A stretch of 7,791 bases of DNA. Origin: a bacterium. Its GTDB lineage: Bacteria > RBG-13-66-14. Location: the NCBI GenBank assembly GCA_021107695.1, contig JAIOSI010000197.1:1-7791 (forward strand), written 5' to 3'. Positions 1 through 6,811 of this stretch are shown in pieces. Both the position numbers and the translations under genes were made by a program. Each line of letters starts with the position of its first letter. Within the stretch, counting starts at the first letter, position 1. Under the pieces are notes generated by a model that had not been told where the DNA came from, made no database searches, and saw only the letters and a list, made by a program, of their open reading frames with translations.

Positions 1-1
1 C

Positions 2-1060
2 TTTGTTCGCAATGCGCTGGGACGGTTTGGGGTGGCAGAGGCCCTGGGCTTTTTCGAGGGACTGGGGCTGCCCTGTGTGCTGGAGGGGAAGGGCTGCTAC
101 TATCCGCGCTCCGGAGCCGCCGCCGATGTGGTGGAGCTGCTGCTGGAGGAGTTCCGCGAGCTGGGCGGGCGATTAGTCACCAACGCGCGAGTAACGGAGC
201 TTAAGCCCGGTAAGCCAGCCAGCGAGCCGTGGCAGGTGCGGTCTGCTGAGAAGAGCTGGGAGGCGGAGGCTGTGATCCTCTCCGTGGGGGGAAGGTCGGC
301 TCCGAAGACTGGCTCGGCGGGTGATGGCTTTGAGCTGGCGGCTCGGCTGGGGCATTCGGTTCTGCCGACCAGTCCGGCGATTGTGTCTCTGGAGCTGGCA
401 GGCAATCTGGGGCATTTCCTCCAGGGGGTCAAGCTCCCGGCAGGGGTGAACGTGCCGGAGCTTGGGCTTACTCTTGGAGCAGACGAACTGATGTTCACCC
501 ACTATGGACTTTCAGGACCGCTGATCCTCGACCTCTCCGTCGAGGTCGCCGGGCGTTTGGCAGAGAAGCCGTTAGAGCTGGAGCTTGACCTGCTCCCCGA
601 AGTGGAGGAGTCGGCGCTGGAGGCTCTGCTCCAGCAGCGTGCGGAGGCGCATCCGAAGCGAGAGCTGGGGAACCTGCTTCTGGGGATGCTGCCCCGGAAG
701 GTGCTGCCTGCCCTGCTGCGTCAGCGGGGGATTGACTCGTCGCTGGCGTGTTCCGCAATGGACGGGGGGCTGCGCCAGCGGATTGCCCGGCTGCTGAAGG
801 CGTTCACCGTCAGCTGCACCGCCACAAGGGGCTGGGATGCCGCCGCCGCCACGCTGGGCGGAGTATCCACGAAGGAGGTCAACCCAATATCTTTGGAAAG
901 CCGTTTGCGGTCGGGGCTTTACCTGACCGGGGAGCTGCTGGATATCTGCGGTGAATGCGGCGGATATAACCTTCAGTGGGCGTGGTCGTCGGGCTATGTT
1001 GCCGGAGAGAACGCGGCCAGCTTGAAGCTGGCAACGCGGTGCGTTGCATCACAGAGCTGA
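2..1060 (+). CDS. BaiN/HI0933-family FAD-dependent flavoprotein, 5' end missing
   Basis: This is the 3' part of an NAD(P)/FAD-dependent oxidoreductase of the HI0933/BaiN family, probably a soluble cytoplasmic flavoenzyme whose physiological substrate is poorly known. The reading frame is open to the left edge (it begins FVRNALGRFGVAEAL), so the GTG at 32 is not the real start. About 352 residues are visible; family members run to roughly 400-420, so the N-terminal dinucleotide-binding GxGxxG segment is lost. Family motifs are present in order: KGCYYPRSGAAADVV, LSVGGRSAPKTGSAGDG, the central LMFTHYGLSGPLIL, GGVSTKEV, and the C-terminal FAD-contacting GECGGYNLQWAWSSGY (about nt 947-1000). The residues after GENAA are unusual: they are encoded by hairpin-forming DNA, including a 27-base repeat found again at 6958-6984, so the tail is probably not ancestral. 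The family call is secure; the reaction is not known. Confidence 0.9.
   Translation, partial: FVRNALGRFGVAEALGFFEGLGLPCVLEGKGCYYPRSGAAADVVELLLEEFRELGGRLVTNARVTELKPGKPASEPWQVRSAEKSWEAEAVILSVGGRSAPKTGSAGDGFELAARLGHSVLPTSPAIVSLELAGNLGHFLQGVKLPAGVNVPELGLTLGADELMFTHYGLSGPLILDLSVEVAGRLAEKPLELELDLLPEVEESALEALLQQRAEAHPKRELGNLLLGMLPRKVLPALLRQRGIDSSLACSAMDGGLRQRIARLLKAFTVSCTATRGWDAAAATLGGVSTKEVNPISLESRLRSGLYLTGELLDICGECGGYNLQWAWSSGYVAGENAASLKLATRCVASQS
1031..1057 (+). repeat. 27-base palindromic repeat, copy 1, inside the flavoprotein 3' end
   Basis: These 27 bases recur at 6958-6984 on the other strand with 26 of 27 identical. Positions 1031-1047 form a perfect hairpin (GCAACGC, loop GGT, GCGTTGC). 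Two further hairpins flank it: 1016-1032, an almost uninterrupted palindrome centred on G1024, and 1057-1071 (CTGACC, TTC, GGTCAG), which overlaps the TGA stop at 1058-1060. The element is translated here as part of the C-terminal tail. No T-run follows, so these hairpins do not look like a standard intrinsic terminator. Confidence 0.75.
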
Positions 1061-1153
1061 CCTTCGGTCAGAACATCATTGCCAAACTTCACCGCTCCCG
1101 CTGGTCGCTCACAAATATGGTTTGGAATAATCACTCGTGTTTGGACTTTGGTG

Positions 1154-1205
1154 GATATGGGAAAGGGCGAACACAAGATTCGCCCCTACGGGTGTATCCT
1201 AAAAC
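1154..1205 (-). repeat. TAGGGG-type palindromic repeat, copy A (reverse orientation)
   Basis: The + strand shows a 7-bp stem, GGGCGAA (1165-1171) with TTCGCCC (1179-1185), and loop CACAAGA. Read on the - strand it matches the copies at 6715-6766 and 6812-6863 beyond the stem. The leader TTTAGGATACACC corresponds to TTTAGAATCCACT and CTTAGAATACGCT, followed by CGTAGGGG, a CTTGTG-containing loop and CCCTTT. It points against the transcription of both flanking genes and has no + strand T-run, so it is not simply the terminator of the upstream gene. Confidence 0.75.
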
Positions 1206-1287
1206 AAACACTAGGTTTTGACGCTGTAGGGTCAATTGTTCCTTGGTGGAAAAAAGTAAGACAACCCTTTTATTTTCCCAATTTTTC

Positions 1288-1296
1288 TGCTATAGA
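1288..1296 (+). promoter_or_regulatory. Possible extended -10 promoter element
   Basis: A TGC followed by TATAGA resembles an extended -10 box (TGnTATAAT, four of six core matches). It lies in an AT-rich stretch (about 1248-1297) that stands out from the GC-rich surroundings and would give a leader of roughly 45 bases before the ATG at 1348. The matching -35 position is only weakly conserved (TTTTAT, 1268-1273). This is inference from sequence resemblance and assumes a sigma-70-like consensus applies to this organism. Confidence 0.3.
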
Positions 1297-1347
1297 GTAG
1301 TTTGAACTCCGGTTGATGAATCAAAAGCTTCTTCCGAAGGACAATAT

Positions 1348-2577
1348 ATGCAGGCTGTTATTCTCGCCGCTGGCAGCTCGACTCGCACCTTCCCGCTCAC
1401 CACCCGTACTCCCAAGGCTCTTTACGAGCTGGCGGGACACGCGATTATCGAGCATAATCTCCGATCCCTTGCCGGAATCGTTGACGAGGCGATTATCGTC
1501 ATCGGCTTCATGGGCGAGCGCATCCAGCGGCATCTCGGAGCCAGCTATCGGGGGATTCACCTCAAGTACGTCTGGCAACGGGAACAGCTCGGCACCGCCC
1601 ACGCCCTCTCCTGCGCCGCGCAGGAGGTCTGCGGAGACACGCTGATTCTGGTCGGCGACGACCTCTTTACCAACGAGAACTTCCTCGACATGCTGGAGTA
1701 CGACTACTCGGTTCTGGCGACCCGGGTGGACGACCCCAGCCGCTTTGGGGTGTTTAGTGTTGATGGCAATAAGGTTATCGGCGTTGTGGAAAAGCCGAAG
1801 GTTTTCGTCTCTGACCTTGCCAATACGGGCTGTTACAAGGTGAAGCAGGACTTCTTCGAGATGCTGGACAATATCGAGCTGTCCGAGCGTGGCGAGTACG
1901 AGCTGACCGACGCTATCGGTGAGCTTGCCTCCGCCGGAAAGTTGCACTGGGTGGAGTCCAACGGTGGCTGGTATCCTATCGGCTATCCCTGGCATCTGCT
2001 GGAGGCGAACACCCGCCTGCTCCAGGCGAGACCCCTGGGTAGCTTTAACGTCAAGAGCCGGATGATCAGCGATGTTCACCGCTGTGTTACCGTTAACATT
2101 CTCAAAGACAGCTGGGTTGGCAGGGGAGCCTTGATTGCCGACCGGGTGATGGTCTCGCACAACTGCTACATTCACGCCGGAGCCAGGGTGCTTAACCGCA
2201 GCTCTGTCGGTCCGAATACCCAGATCAACCACGGCTCGCAGGTTGATAACTGTTGCATCGGAGCCAACGTTACCATTGGGCGCGGCTGCCTGCTCACCGG
2301 TTGCGTGATTGGCGATGGCGTAACGATTGGCGATGGCGTTGTGGCAATTAACCAGCTTCCGCCGGGCGAGGTCGTAACCTCAACAATTAAGGGACGGGAG
2401 ATTGAGGTTGACGTAGCCGCCTTCTCCGCCGCGATTGGACCCGGAGCCTACATCGCTCCGCTCACCGTGCTGCTGCCCGGAGCCAAGATTGCCGCCGATG
2501 GTCGCACCAAACTCCGCGAGGTCGTGGATAGCGACTGCGGAGTAATCTGGCAAGCGGCTAAGACGACCTGCCCGTAG
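1348..2577 (+). CDS. Bifunctional sugar-1-phosphate nucleotidylyltransferase/acetyltransferase (GlmU-like)
   Basis: This 409-residue protein joins an N-terminal nucleotidyltransferase to a C-terminal left-handed beta-helix acyltransferase. The family makes nucleotide sugars such as UDP-GlcNAc for the cell envelope; the exact substrate cannot be read here. Visible motifs are LAAGSSTRTFPLTTRTPK (6-23; nucleotide-binding loop and lysine), QLGTAHAL (80-87), the metal-binding-type GDD (103-105), VVEKPK (146-151), NTGCY (159-163), ELTDAI (185-190) and GYPWHLLEAN (212-221). Hexapeptide-like repeats (IGANVTIGRG, IGDGVTIGDG) fill about 255-332, with further turns around 363-383. The AAGxSTRT(F/Y)PLT loop and PW(D/H)LLEAN motif recall the archaeal-type two-domain enzymes (about 400 residues) rather than the roughly 455-residue GlmU of proteobacteria. 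The ATG is supported by AAGGA six bases upstream. It is separated by 287 bases from the gene before, so it is probably transcribed on its own. Confidence 0.9.
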   Translation: MQAVILAAGSSTRTFPLTTRTPKALYELAGHAIIEHNLRSLAGIVDEAIIVIGFMGERIQRHLGASYRGIHLKYVWQREQLGTAHALSCAAQEVCGDTLILVGDDLFTNENFLDMLEYDYSVLATRVDDPSRFGVFSVDGNKVIGVVEKPKVFVSDLANTGCYKVKQDFFEMLDNIELSERGEYELTDAIGELASAGKLHWVESNGGWYPIGYPWHLLEANTRLLQARPLGSFNVKSRMISDVHRCVTVNILKDSWVGRGALIADRVMVSHNCYIHAGARVLNRSSVGPNTQINHGSQVDNCCIGANVTIGRGCLLTGCVIGDGVTIGDGVVAINQLPPGEVVTSTIKGREIEVDVAAFSAAIGPGAYIAPLTVLLPGAKIAADGRTKLREVVDSDCGVIWQAAKTTCP

Positions 2578-2618
2578 GCACTAGCTGCGGTGTGGATTTC
2601 AATTATTCTTCGGTTTAG

Positions 2619-2647
2619 CGTAGGGGCCGACATTTAGGTCGGCCCGC
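2619..2647 (+). repeat. TAGGGG-type palindromic repeat, copy B
   Basis: After CGTAGG comes an 8-bp perfect stem, GGGCCGAC (2624-2631) with GTCGGCCC (2638-2645), and loop ATTTAG. It lies about 40 bases after the nucleotidyltransferase stop and 80 bases before the protease start. The frame (CGTAGGGGC...GCCC) matches copies A, D, E, F and G, but the arms and loop differ and a GCAAAA tail replaces the T-run. It may slow or end transcription, but it lacks the features of a canonical intrinsic terminator. Confidence 0.65.
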
Positions 2648-2724
2648 AAAATGGAAATCCCTTCTTCCCCCCGACCTCTCTCAGCTAGTCCAGTTTCCAG
2701 TGATACCCCAAAAAAGGAACACCC

Positions 2725-4539
2725 ATGAAGAGAACCACTCTGTTGTTGATTGCTCTGTTCTCGATTGCTGCCGCGGGCAATCCCGATGGTATCGAGATCA
2801 CCCGGCTCCTCGACGGAATGCCGGACAACCAAACCTATGCCGAGTATCTGGCAGAACGGACTCCCCCCGGTGAGGCGAACTTCACCACGGTTTACCAGTC
2901 TCTTACCACCGGAGCCGGAGACGACATCTACGTTCTGGTTGACTCCGCCCTGTACTCCGGTATCTCTGCCAACCTCAGCATCTGGGTCAGCGATCTGGAG
3001 GCAGAGAGCTATACGGTTACCGTTGCTACCTCCGGTACCATTACTCCTCAGACTCTGCGGGCGAACCTGCAAACCCGCTGGGCGGCGGGAATGGACGGCG
3101 TGGTGCTGATCGGTGAGTTCGACTCCGCCTGGTTCCAGGGTATCTTCTGGACAGATATCGGCTACGAGGAGTTCCCCTGCGACCTCTACCTGACAGATCT
3201 TGACGGCGACTGGCAGGATCAGGAAGATGCTTCCGGTGCCCCCAATCCCGATGGCATCTACGACTATCACGAGGATGGCTCCGGTGATATGGAGCCGGAC
3301 ATCTACCTCGGTCGGGTAACGGCGTATAACCTCTCATTGTTGCCTAGTACCGAGGTGGACATCGTCAACGCCTGGCTGACCCGGGTTCACAACTGGCACA
3401 ACGGTGGCAGCGGAATGCCAACCACCTCGCTGACCTATGTTGATCACGACTGGCGGTACTCCGGATGGGGTAGCGATGTTGACCTGCTTTACAGCACTGA
3501 AAACGAGTCATTCTACTGGCCGAACGTTGACCGAAGTGATTACTACTCTCGGCTGGAGAACGAACCGAGAGAACATATGCTTCTCTGCTGTCATTCCGGG
3601 CCGATGGGACATTTCTTCCATACAGGCGGACATGCCGCAGCGTATTTGATTCTCGCCAAAGACCCGCAAATCAGCTTCTATAACCTCTTTGCCTGCTCCA
3701 ACGCTCGTTATACAGAGCAGAACCTGGGAGCGCTTTACTCTCTGGGTACCGACCAGGGTCTGCTCTCCGTCGGTTCCACCAAAACCGGTGCTATGCTGGA
3801 GTTCGACGACTTCTACAGCTATCTCGCCGGTGGCATGAGCTGGGGTGATGCCTTCAAAACCTGGCACGCCTACGTTGCCGAAGGTGAGGCGGCTGGATGG
3901 GACCAGCAGAGCGCGCGGGGCTGGTTCTACGGCATGACGCTTATCGGCGATCCTACCCTGATGCCGACGAACAACTCCGCTGTGGAGGTTGTCTCCTTCA
4001 CCGCCGACAGCGTTGACGAAGGCGCGCTGCTAAGCTGGAGCGTGGAGGATGATGGTAACCTCCTCGGCTTTAACCTCTATCGTGGCGATGGCGAGCGACT
4101 GAGCGCGGGACGGACGAAGCTCAACAGCTCCCTGATCAGTGGTGACGGTGTTATCCGCTATCTTGACAGCACCGATGCCACCGGACGGATAAGCTACTAT
4201 CTGGAGGCGGTGGAGGCTGGTGGCGAGACCACGGTCTTCGGTCCGGCGGTCTGCAATCTCTATGGTGAGGTCGCCGTTGAGACCCGTCTGGTCGGGGTCT
4301 ATCCGAACCCGGTCAGCGGCACCGCCGCCGTGGAGCTGGAGATTGCCGAGGCTGGTGTTGCCGAGTTGACGCTCTACGACCTCGCCGGGCGCCGGGTGGA
4401 TACCATCCATGTTGGTGAACTAACCTCCGGACGGCACAGCTTCAGCGTTGACGGCTCGACGCTCACCGACGGGGTCTATCTCCTCCGCCTGACCAGCGGC
4501 AGTGTGGTGAGTACCCAGCGATTGGTTGTGGTACGCTAG
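2725..4539 (+). CDS. Secreted C25 (gingipain-like) cysteine peptidase with Fn3-like and C-terminal sorting domains
   Basis: This 604-residue protein begins with a signal peptide (MKRTTLLLIALFSIAAAG), so it is exported. Residues about 65-415 resemble the caspase-fold peptidase domain of family C25. They show the strand-rich start DIYVLVDSALYSG, the acidic calcium-type segment DLYLTDLDGDW, then PDIYLGRV. The candidate dyad is H290 in CCHSGPMGH and C324 in NLFACSNARY. Their spacing of 34 is close to that of the gingipain RgpB dyad (H211/C244, as I recall it). H296 is an alternative histidine. GSTKTGAMLEFDDFY and FYGMTLIGDPTL close the domain. An Fn3-like domain (about 420-510) and a type IX-like sorting domain (about 522-604; VYPNP, LYDLAGRRV, GVYLLRL, RLVVVR) follow. 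Unlike classical gingipains there is no long pro-domain. The ATG has AAAGGA six bases upstream. The substrate is unknown, and it could be a non-gingipain clan CD peptidase. Confidence 0.82.
   Translation: MKRTTLLLIALFSIAAAGNPDGIEITRLLDGMPDNQTYAEYLAERTPPGEANFTTVYQSLTTGAGDDIYVLVDSALYSGISANLSIWVSDLEAESYTVTVATSGTITPQTLRANLQTRWAAGMDGVVLIGEFDSAWFQGIFWTDIGYEEFPCDLYLTDLDGDWQDQEDASGAPNPDGIYDYHEDGSGDMEPDIYLGRVTAYNLSLLPSTEVDIVNAWLTRVHNWHNGGSGMPTTSLTYVDHDWRYSGWGSDVDLLYSTENESFYWPNVDRSDYYSRLENEPREHMLLCCHSGPMGHFFHTGGHAAAYLILAKDPQISFYNLFACSNARYTEQNLGALYSLGTDQGLLSVGSTKTGAMLEFDDFYSYLAGGMSWGDAFKTWHAYVAEGEAAGWDQQSARGWFYGMTLIGDPTLMPTNNSAVEVVSFTADSVDEGALLSWSVEDDGNLLGFNLYRGDGERLSAGRTKLNSSLISGDGVIRYLDSTDATGRISYYLEAVEAGGETTVFGPAVCNLYGEVAVETRLVGVYPNPVSGTAAVELEIAEAGVAELTLYDLAGRRVDTIHVGELTSGRHSFSVDGSTLTDGVYLLRLTSGSVVSTQRLVVVR
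4372..4491 (+). repeat. Sorting-domain DNA repeat, copy 1
   Basis: This stretch codes for the core of the C-terminal sorting domain of the protease. Aligned codon by codon with 6537-6656 it has 96 of 120 identical bases and no gaps; the pattern includes long shared runs around ACCGACGGGGTCTAT. The two copies lie about 2.2 kb apart in the same direction, so they could recombine or be kept alike by gene conversion. Confidence 0.7.
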
Positions 4540-4560
4540 CAACCATCGGATTACGCTAAA

Positions 4561-4583
4561 GGGGGACGGTTCAGCCGTCCCCT
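4561..4583 (+). terminator. Probable terminator hairpin after the protease gene
   Basis: GGGGACGG (4562-4569) and CCGTCCCC (4575-4582) form a perfect 8-bp GC-rich stem with loop TTCAG, about 22 bases after the TAG stop. An A-rich lead and a short, imperfect T-rich tail (TTAGTTCTATT) follow, so it is a fair but not textbook intrinsic terminator. It suggests that the protease and the next gene are not one simple transcript. It lacks the TAGGG frame of the other repeats. Confidence 0.5.
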
Positions 4584-4679
4584 TAGTTCTATTGCACTTC
4601 TTAAAGATAACATCAGATTTACACAACGGTCTTTATCCGATAGCAATAGCATCGAAGAAGCCACAATCACATAGGTTCA

Positions 4680-6704
4680 ATGATGCGCAAAACCCTTCTC
4701 GCTCTTTTGATTACTCTCACGGCGGTCTTCGGGTCAGTTGTAACGACAGGCGATGCCCTTGAGGATGGACAGCTCTATTATCAAGATGGCGCAGATGTTG
4801 CTTCTGTTGCGGGTGTTGCCCCCCTGGCCAACCCCGACTATATGCCGGGCTGGCCGATCACCGTTCCCTGCAGCTCTGGCTACGCCCCCAACGACAATCC
4901 CACCTTCTACGATCTCGACGGCGACGGCGACCTGGAAGTCCTCGTAGGCAGCACCAACGGCAAGCTGTACATCTGGCATTACGACGGCACAGCATACACC
5001 GGCTGGCCCCAGAACTGCGGTCCCTATTGCCAGAGCGGTGCGGCGGTTGGTGATCTCGATGGCGATGGCACGCCGGAGATCGTGATATTCAGCCGGGGGT
5101 CGGGCAGTGGTGGAAAGATATTCGCCTGGGAGCCAGACGGTACCGCGGTGAGCGGCTTCCCGGTTAGCCTGAACAATCACAACCCCTCTGAATCACCCAG
5201 CCTGCGCGATATGGACGGCGATGGCGACGACGAAATCCTCGTCAGTGTGCGCGATTATCCCACCGCCCACGTCTATATCCTTGAGGGCGATGGTACGCCG
5301 TGGAGCGGCTTTCCCGTTGATTTGGATCACGTCCCCACTGGCACCATCGCCACCGGCGACCTGGACAACGACGGTGTTCTTGAGTTCGTCTGCGCTTCCT
5401 ACGAGTCGGTTTACGCCGTGGAGCAAGACGGCACGGTGATGCCCGGCTGGCCCTTCACCCCTACCGGCTACAACTACAACTACTCGGCACCGGTGCTATA
5501 CGACTTCGACGGCGACGGCGATCAGGAGATCTGTTTTCCCGTCGATAAACTCAGCGGAAACGGGCGGTTCTACGTTCTGCACCACGACGGCACCGTTGCC
5601 GCTGGCTGGCCGAAGACCCTCAGGCACCCCTGCTGCTACGGCAGCCCGGCACTGGGGGATGTTGACGGTGACGGACAGATGGAGATCGTCATCGGTGATA
5701 ACAACAACTCTGCTCAACAGAATCACGCCACCCTCTACTGCTGGAACTTCGACGGAACCGACGTTAGTGGTTTCCCGGTGGACATTCCTCAAACCTGGCA
5801 GATCCGGGGTTGTCCGATCATCGCCGATCTTGACGGCGACGGACTGCCGGAGATTACCGCCAACGCCGCCACGGCAAACGGCGGAAAGAGTTTCCTCTAC
5901 GCCATAAATCACGACGGCACGGTTACCGACGGCTGGCCCATCGAGGTCGATGGCTTTACCGCCGACAACATGGGTGCTGTGGCTGATGTAGATTACGACG
6001 GCGATCTTGATCTTTGCCACATGTCCTACAAAGACGGCACGGCGTATATCCACCTCTGGGATCTTGCCGTGGCGTACAATCCCAATCATATCTGGAACCC
6101 GATGTACCACTACGACCATCGGCACACCGGCAACCCCTACGAGATTGACTGGAACTCCTCCGTTCTCGCTGCTGATTTCTCCGCCGAGACGGGACGTGAT
6201 GAGGGAGTTTTCCTCAACTGGCGGGTCGAGGCGACCGGTGATGAGCTGATCGGCGTGAACCTGTATCGGCTCGATGACGGCTGGAGACTGCTCAACGCCG
6301 CGCCCCTCGTCGAGGTAAGCGGTTCCTGGCTTGACTCAAAGCTTCCCGCTGAGGCAAAGATGTATTGTCTTGAGGGGCTTCTGCTCGACGGAAGCATGCA
6401 GGTTCCCGGTGAGCTGTCGGTGAAGCCGAACAGCTCCGTTGGACGACCAGAGCTTAGTGTACCCTATCCCAATCCCAGCGATGGCTCGTCTGATGTTCTG
6501 CTGACTCTTGCTACCGACGCGACGGTGGAGCTGGTACTCTACGATCTGGCTGGTCGCCGGGTGGAGACTATCCATTCGGGAGAGTTGACCGCAGGACGGC
6601 ATACTGTCAGCGTTGATAGCTCGACGCTTACCGACGGGGTCTATCTGCTCCGCCTCGCCACCGAGGGCAACGTGATGACCCGCCGCCTGGTTGTGGCGCG
6701 GTAA
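4680..6704 (+). CDS. Secreted FG-GAP/VCBS repeat protein with C-terminal sorting domain
   Basis: This 674-residue protein starts with a signal peptide (MMRKTLLALLITLTAVFGSVV). Two ATGs stand in tandem (4680 and 4683). The only Shine-Dalgarno-like bases are AGG at 4673-4675, whose spacing favours 4683, so the true start may be one codon later. Residues about 50-485 carry eight repeats of roughly 47-56 residues. Each holds a calcium-binding loop of the DxDGDGxxE type (D78, D125, D177, D227, D275, D327, D383, D436), alternating with DGT...G(W/F)P turns. This is the pattern of FG-GAP/VCBS beta-propellers, ending in the closing WNPMYHYDHRHTG. An Fn3-like domain (about 495-580) and a sorting domain (about 592-674; VPYPNP, LYDLAGRRV, GVYLLRL, RLVVAR) follow, as in the upstream protease. 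The likely role is surface or extracellular binding or adhesion. No catalytic motif is visible, and the ligand is unknown. Confidence 0.85.
   Translation: MMRKTLLALLITLTAVFGSVVTTGDALEDGQLYYQDGADVASVAGVAPLANPDYMPGWPITVPCSSGYAPNDNPTFYDLDGDGDLEVLVGSTNGKLYIWHYDGTAYTGWPQNCGPYCQSGAAVGDLDGDGTPEIVIFSRGSGSGGKIFAWEPDGTAVSGFPVSLNNHNPSESPSLRDMDGDGDDEILVSVRDYPTAHVYILEGDGTPWSGFPVDLDHVPTGTIATGDLDNDGVLEFVCASYESVYAVEQDGTVMPGWPFTPTGYNYNYSAPVLYDFDGDGDQEICFPVDKLSGNGRFYVLHHDGTVAAGWPKTLRHPCCYGSPALGDVDGDGQMEIVIGDNNNSAQQNHATLYCWNFDGTDVSGFPVDIPQTWQIRGCPIIADLDGDGLPEITANAATANGGKSFLYAINHDGTVTDGWPIEVDGFTADNMGAVADVDYDGDLDLCHMSYKDGTAYIHLWDLAVAYNPNHIWNPMYHYDHRHTGNPYEIDWNSSVLAADFSAETGRDEGVFLNWRVEATGDELIGVNLYRLDDGWRLLNAAPLVEVSGSWLDSKLPAEAKMYCLEGLLLDGSMQVPGELSVKPNSSVGRPELSVPYPNPSDGSSDVLLTLATDATVELVLYDLAGRRVETIHSGELTAGRHTVSVDSSTLTDGVYLLRLATEGNVMTRRLVVAR
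6537..6656 (+). repeat. Sorting-domain DNA repeat, copy 2
   Basis: This is the partner of 4372-4491 and codes for the sorting-domain core of the FG-GAP protein. Over the last 55 residues of the two proteins, 41 are identical by hand count. Most mismatches in the DNA are third-position changes, as expected of homologous coding sequence rather than a very recent copy. Confidence 0.7.
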
Positions 6705-6714
6705 GCAAATCCAC

Positions 6715-6766
6715 GAGGATGTTTAGAATCCACTCGTAGGGGCGATCCTTGTGATCGCCCTTGTTG
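6715..6766 (+). repeat. TAGGGG-type palindromic repeat, copy D (52 bases)
   Basis: The unit begins GAGGATGTTTAGAATCCA, then CGTAGG, and forms an 8-bp stem, GGGCGATC (6740-6747) with GATCGCCC (6753-6760), loop CTTGT, then TTGTTG. It aligns without gaps to copy F at 6812-6863. It starts 11 bases after the stop of the FG-GAP gene and may contribute to ending that transcript. Confidence 0.8.
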
Positions 6767-6772
6767 TATTCG

Positions 6773-6802
6773 ACAAAGGGCGCAGCATGCTGCGCCCCTA
6801 CG
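6773..6802 (-). repeat. TAGGGG-type palindromic repeat, copy E (reverse orientation)
   Basis: Positions 6778-6797 are a perfect 20-base palindrome (GGGCGCAGCA with TGCTGCGCCC, no spacer), flanked on the right by CCTACG, so on the - strand it reads CGTAGGGGCG. It faces copy D; the two together span 6735-6802 as a nested inverted repeat with CGTAGGGGCG at one end and CGCCCCTACG at the other. Confidence 0.75.
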
Positions 6803-6811
6803 TAAGACCTT

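Noticed and set aside
1321..2232. A 303-residue open frame on the - strand opposite the nucleotidyltransferase
   Set aside because: It lies wholly antisense to a gene with clear family motifs, shows no recognisable domain, and is explained by GC-rich codon use leaving few stops on the other strand.
2578..2724. Possible riboswitch or leader regulatory RNA before the protease gene
   Set aside because: Apart from repeat B the gap shows only a pyrimidine-rich stretch and the ribosome binding site, with no multi-stem fold or known riboswitch core that I can recognise.
4618..4646. Possible promoter before the FG-GAP gene (TTTACA, 17 bases, TAGCAA)
   Set aside because: The -10 box matches the consensus at only three of six positions, and no other alignment in the 140-base gap is better.
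4900..6010. Dockerin-like calcium repeats (cellulosome component)
   Set aside because: Dockerins have only two calcium loops within about 70 residues near one end. Here there are eight loops spaced about 50 residues apart with G(W/F)P turns, which is the FG-GAP/VCBS pattern.
5496..6125. A 209-residue - strand frame (and others at 2599-3270 and 4734-5180)
   Set aside because: These are antisense to the secreted protein genes or overlap them, and their composition mirrors the repeated GAC/GGC codons of the + strand genes.
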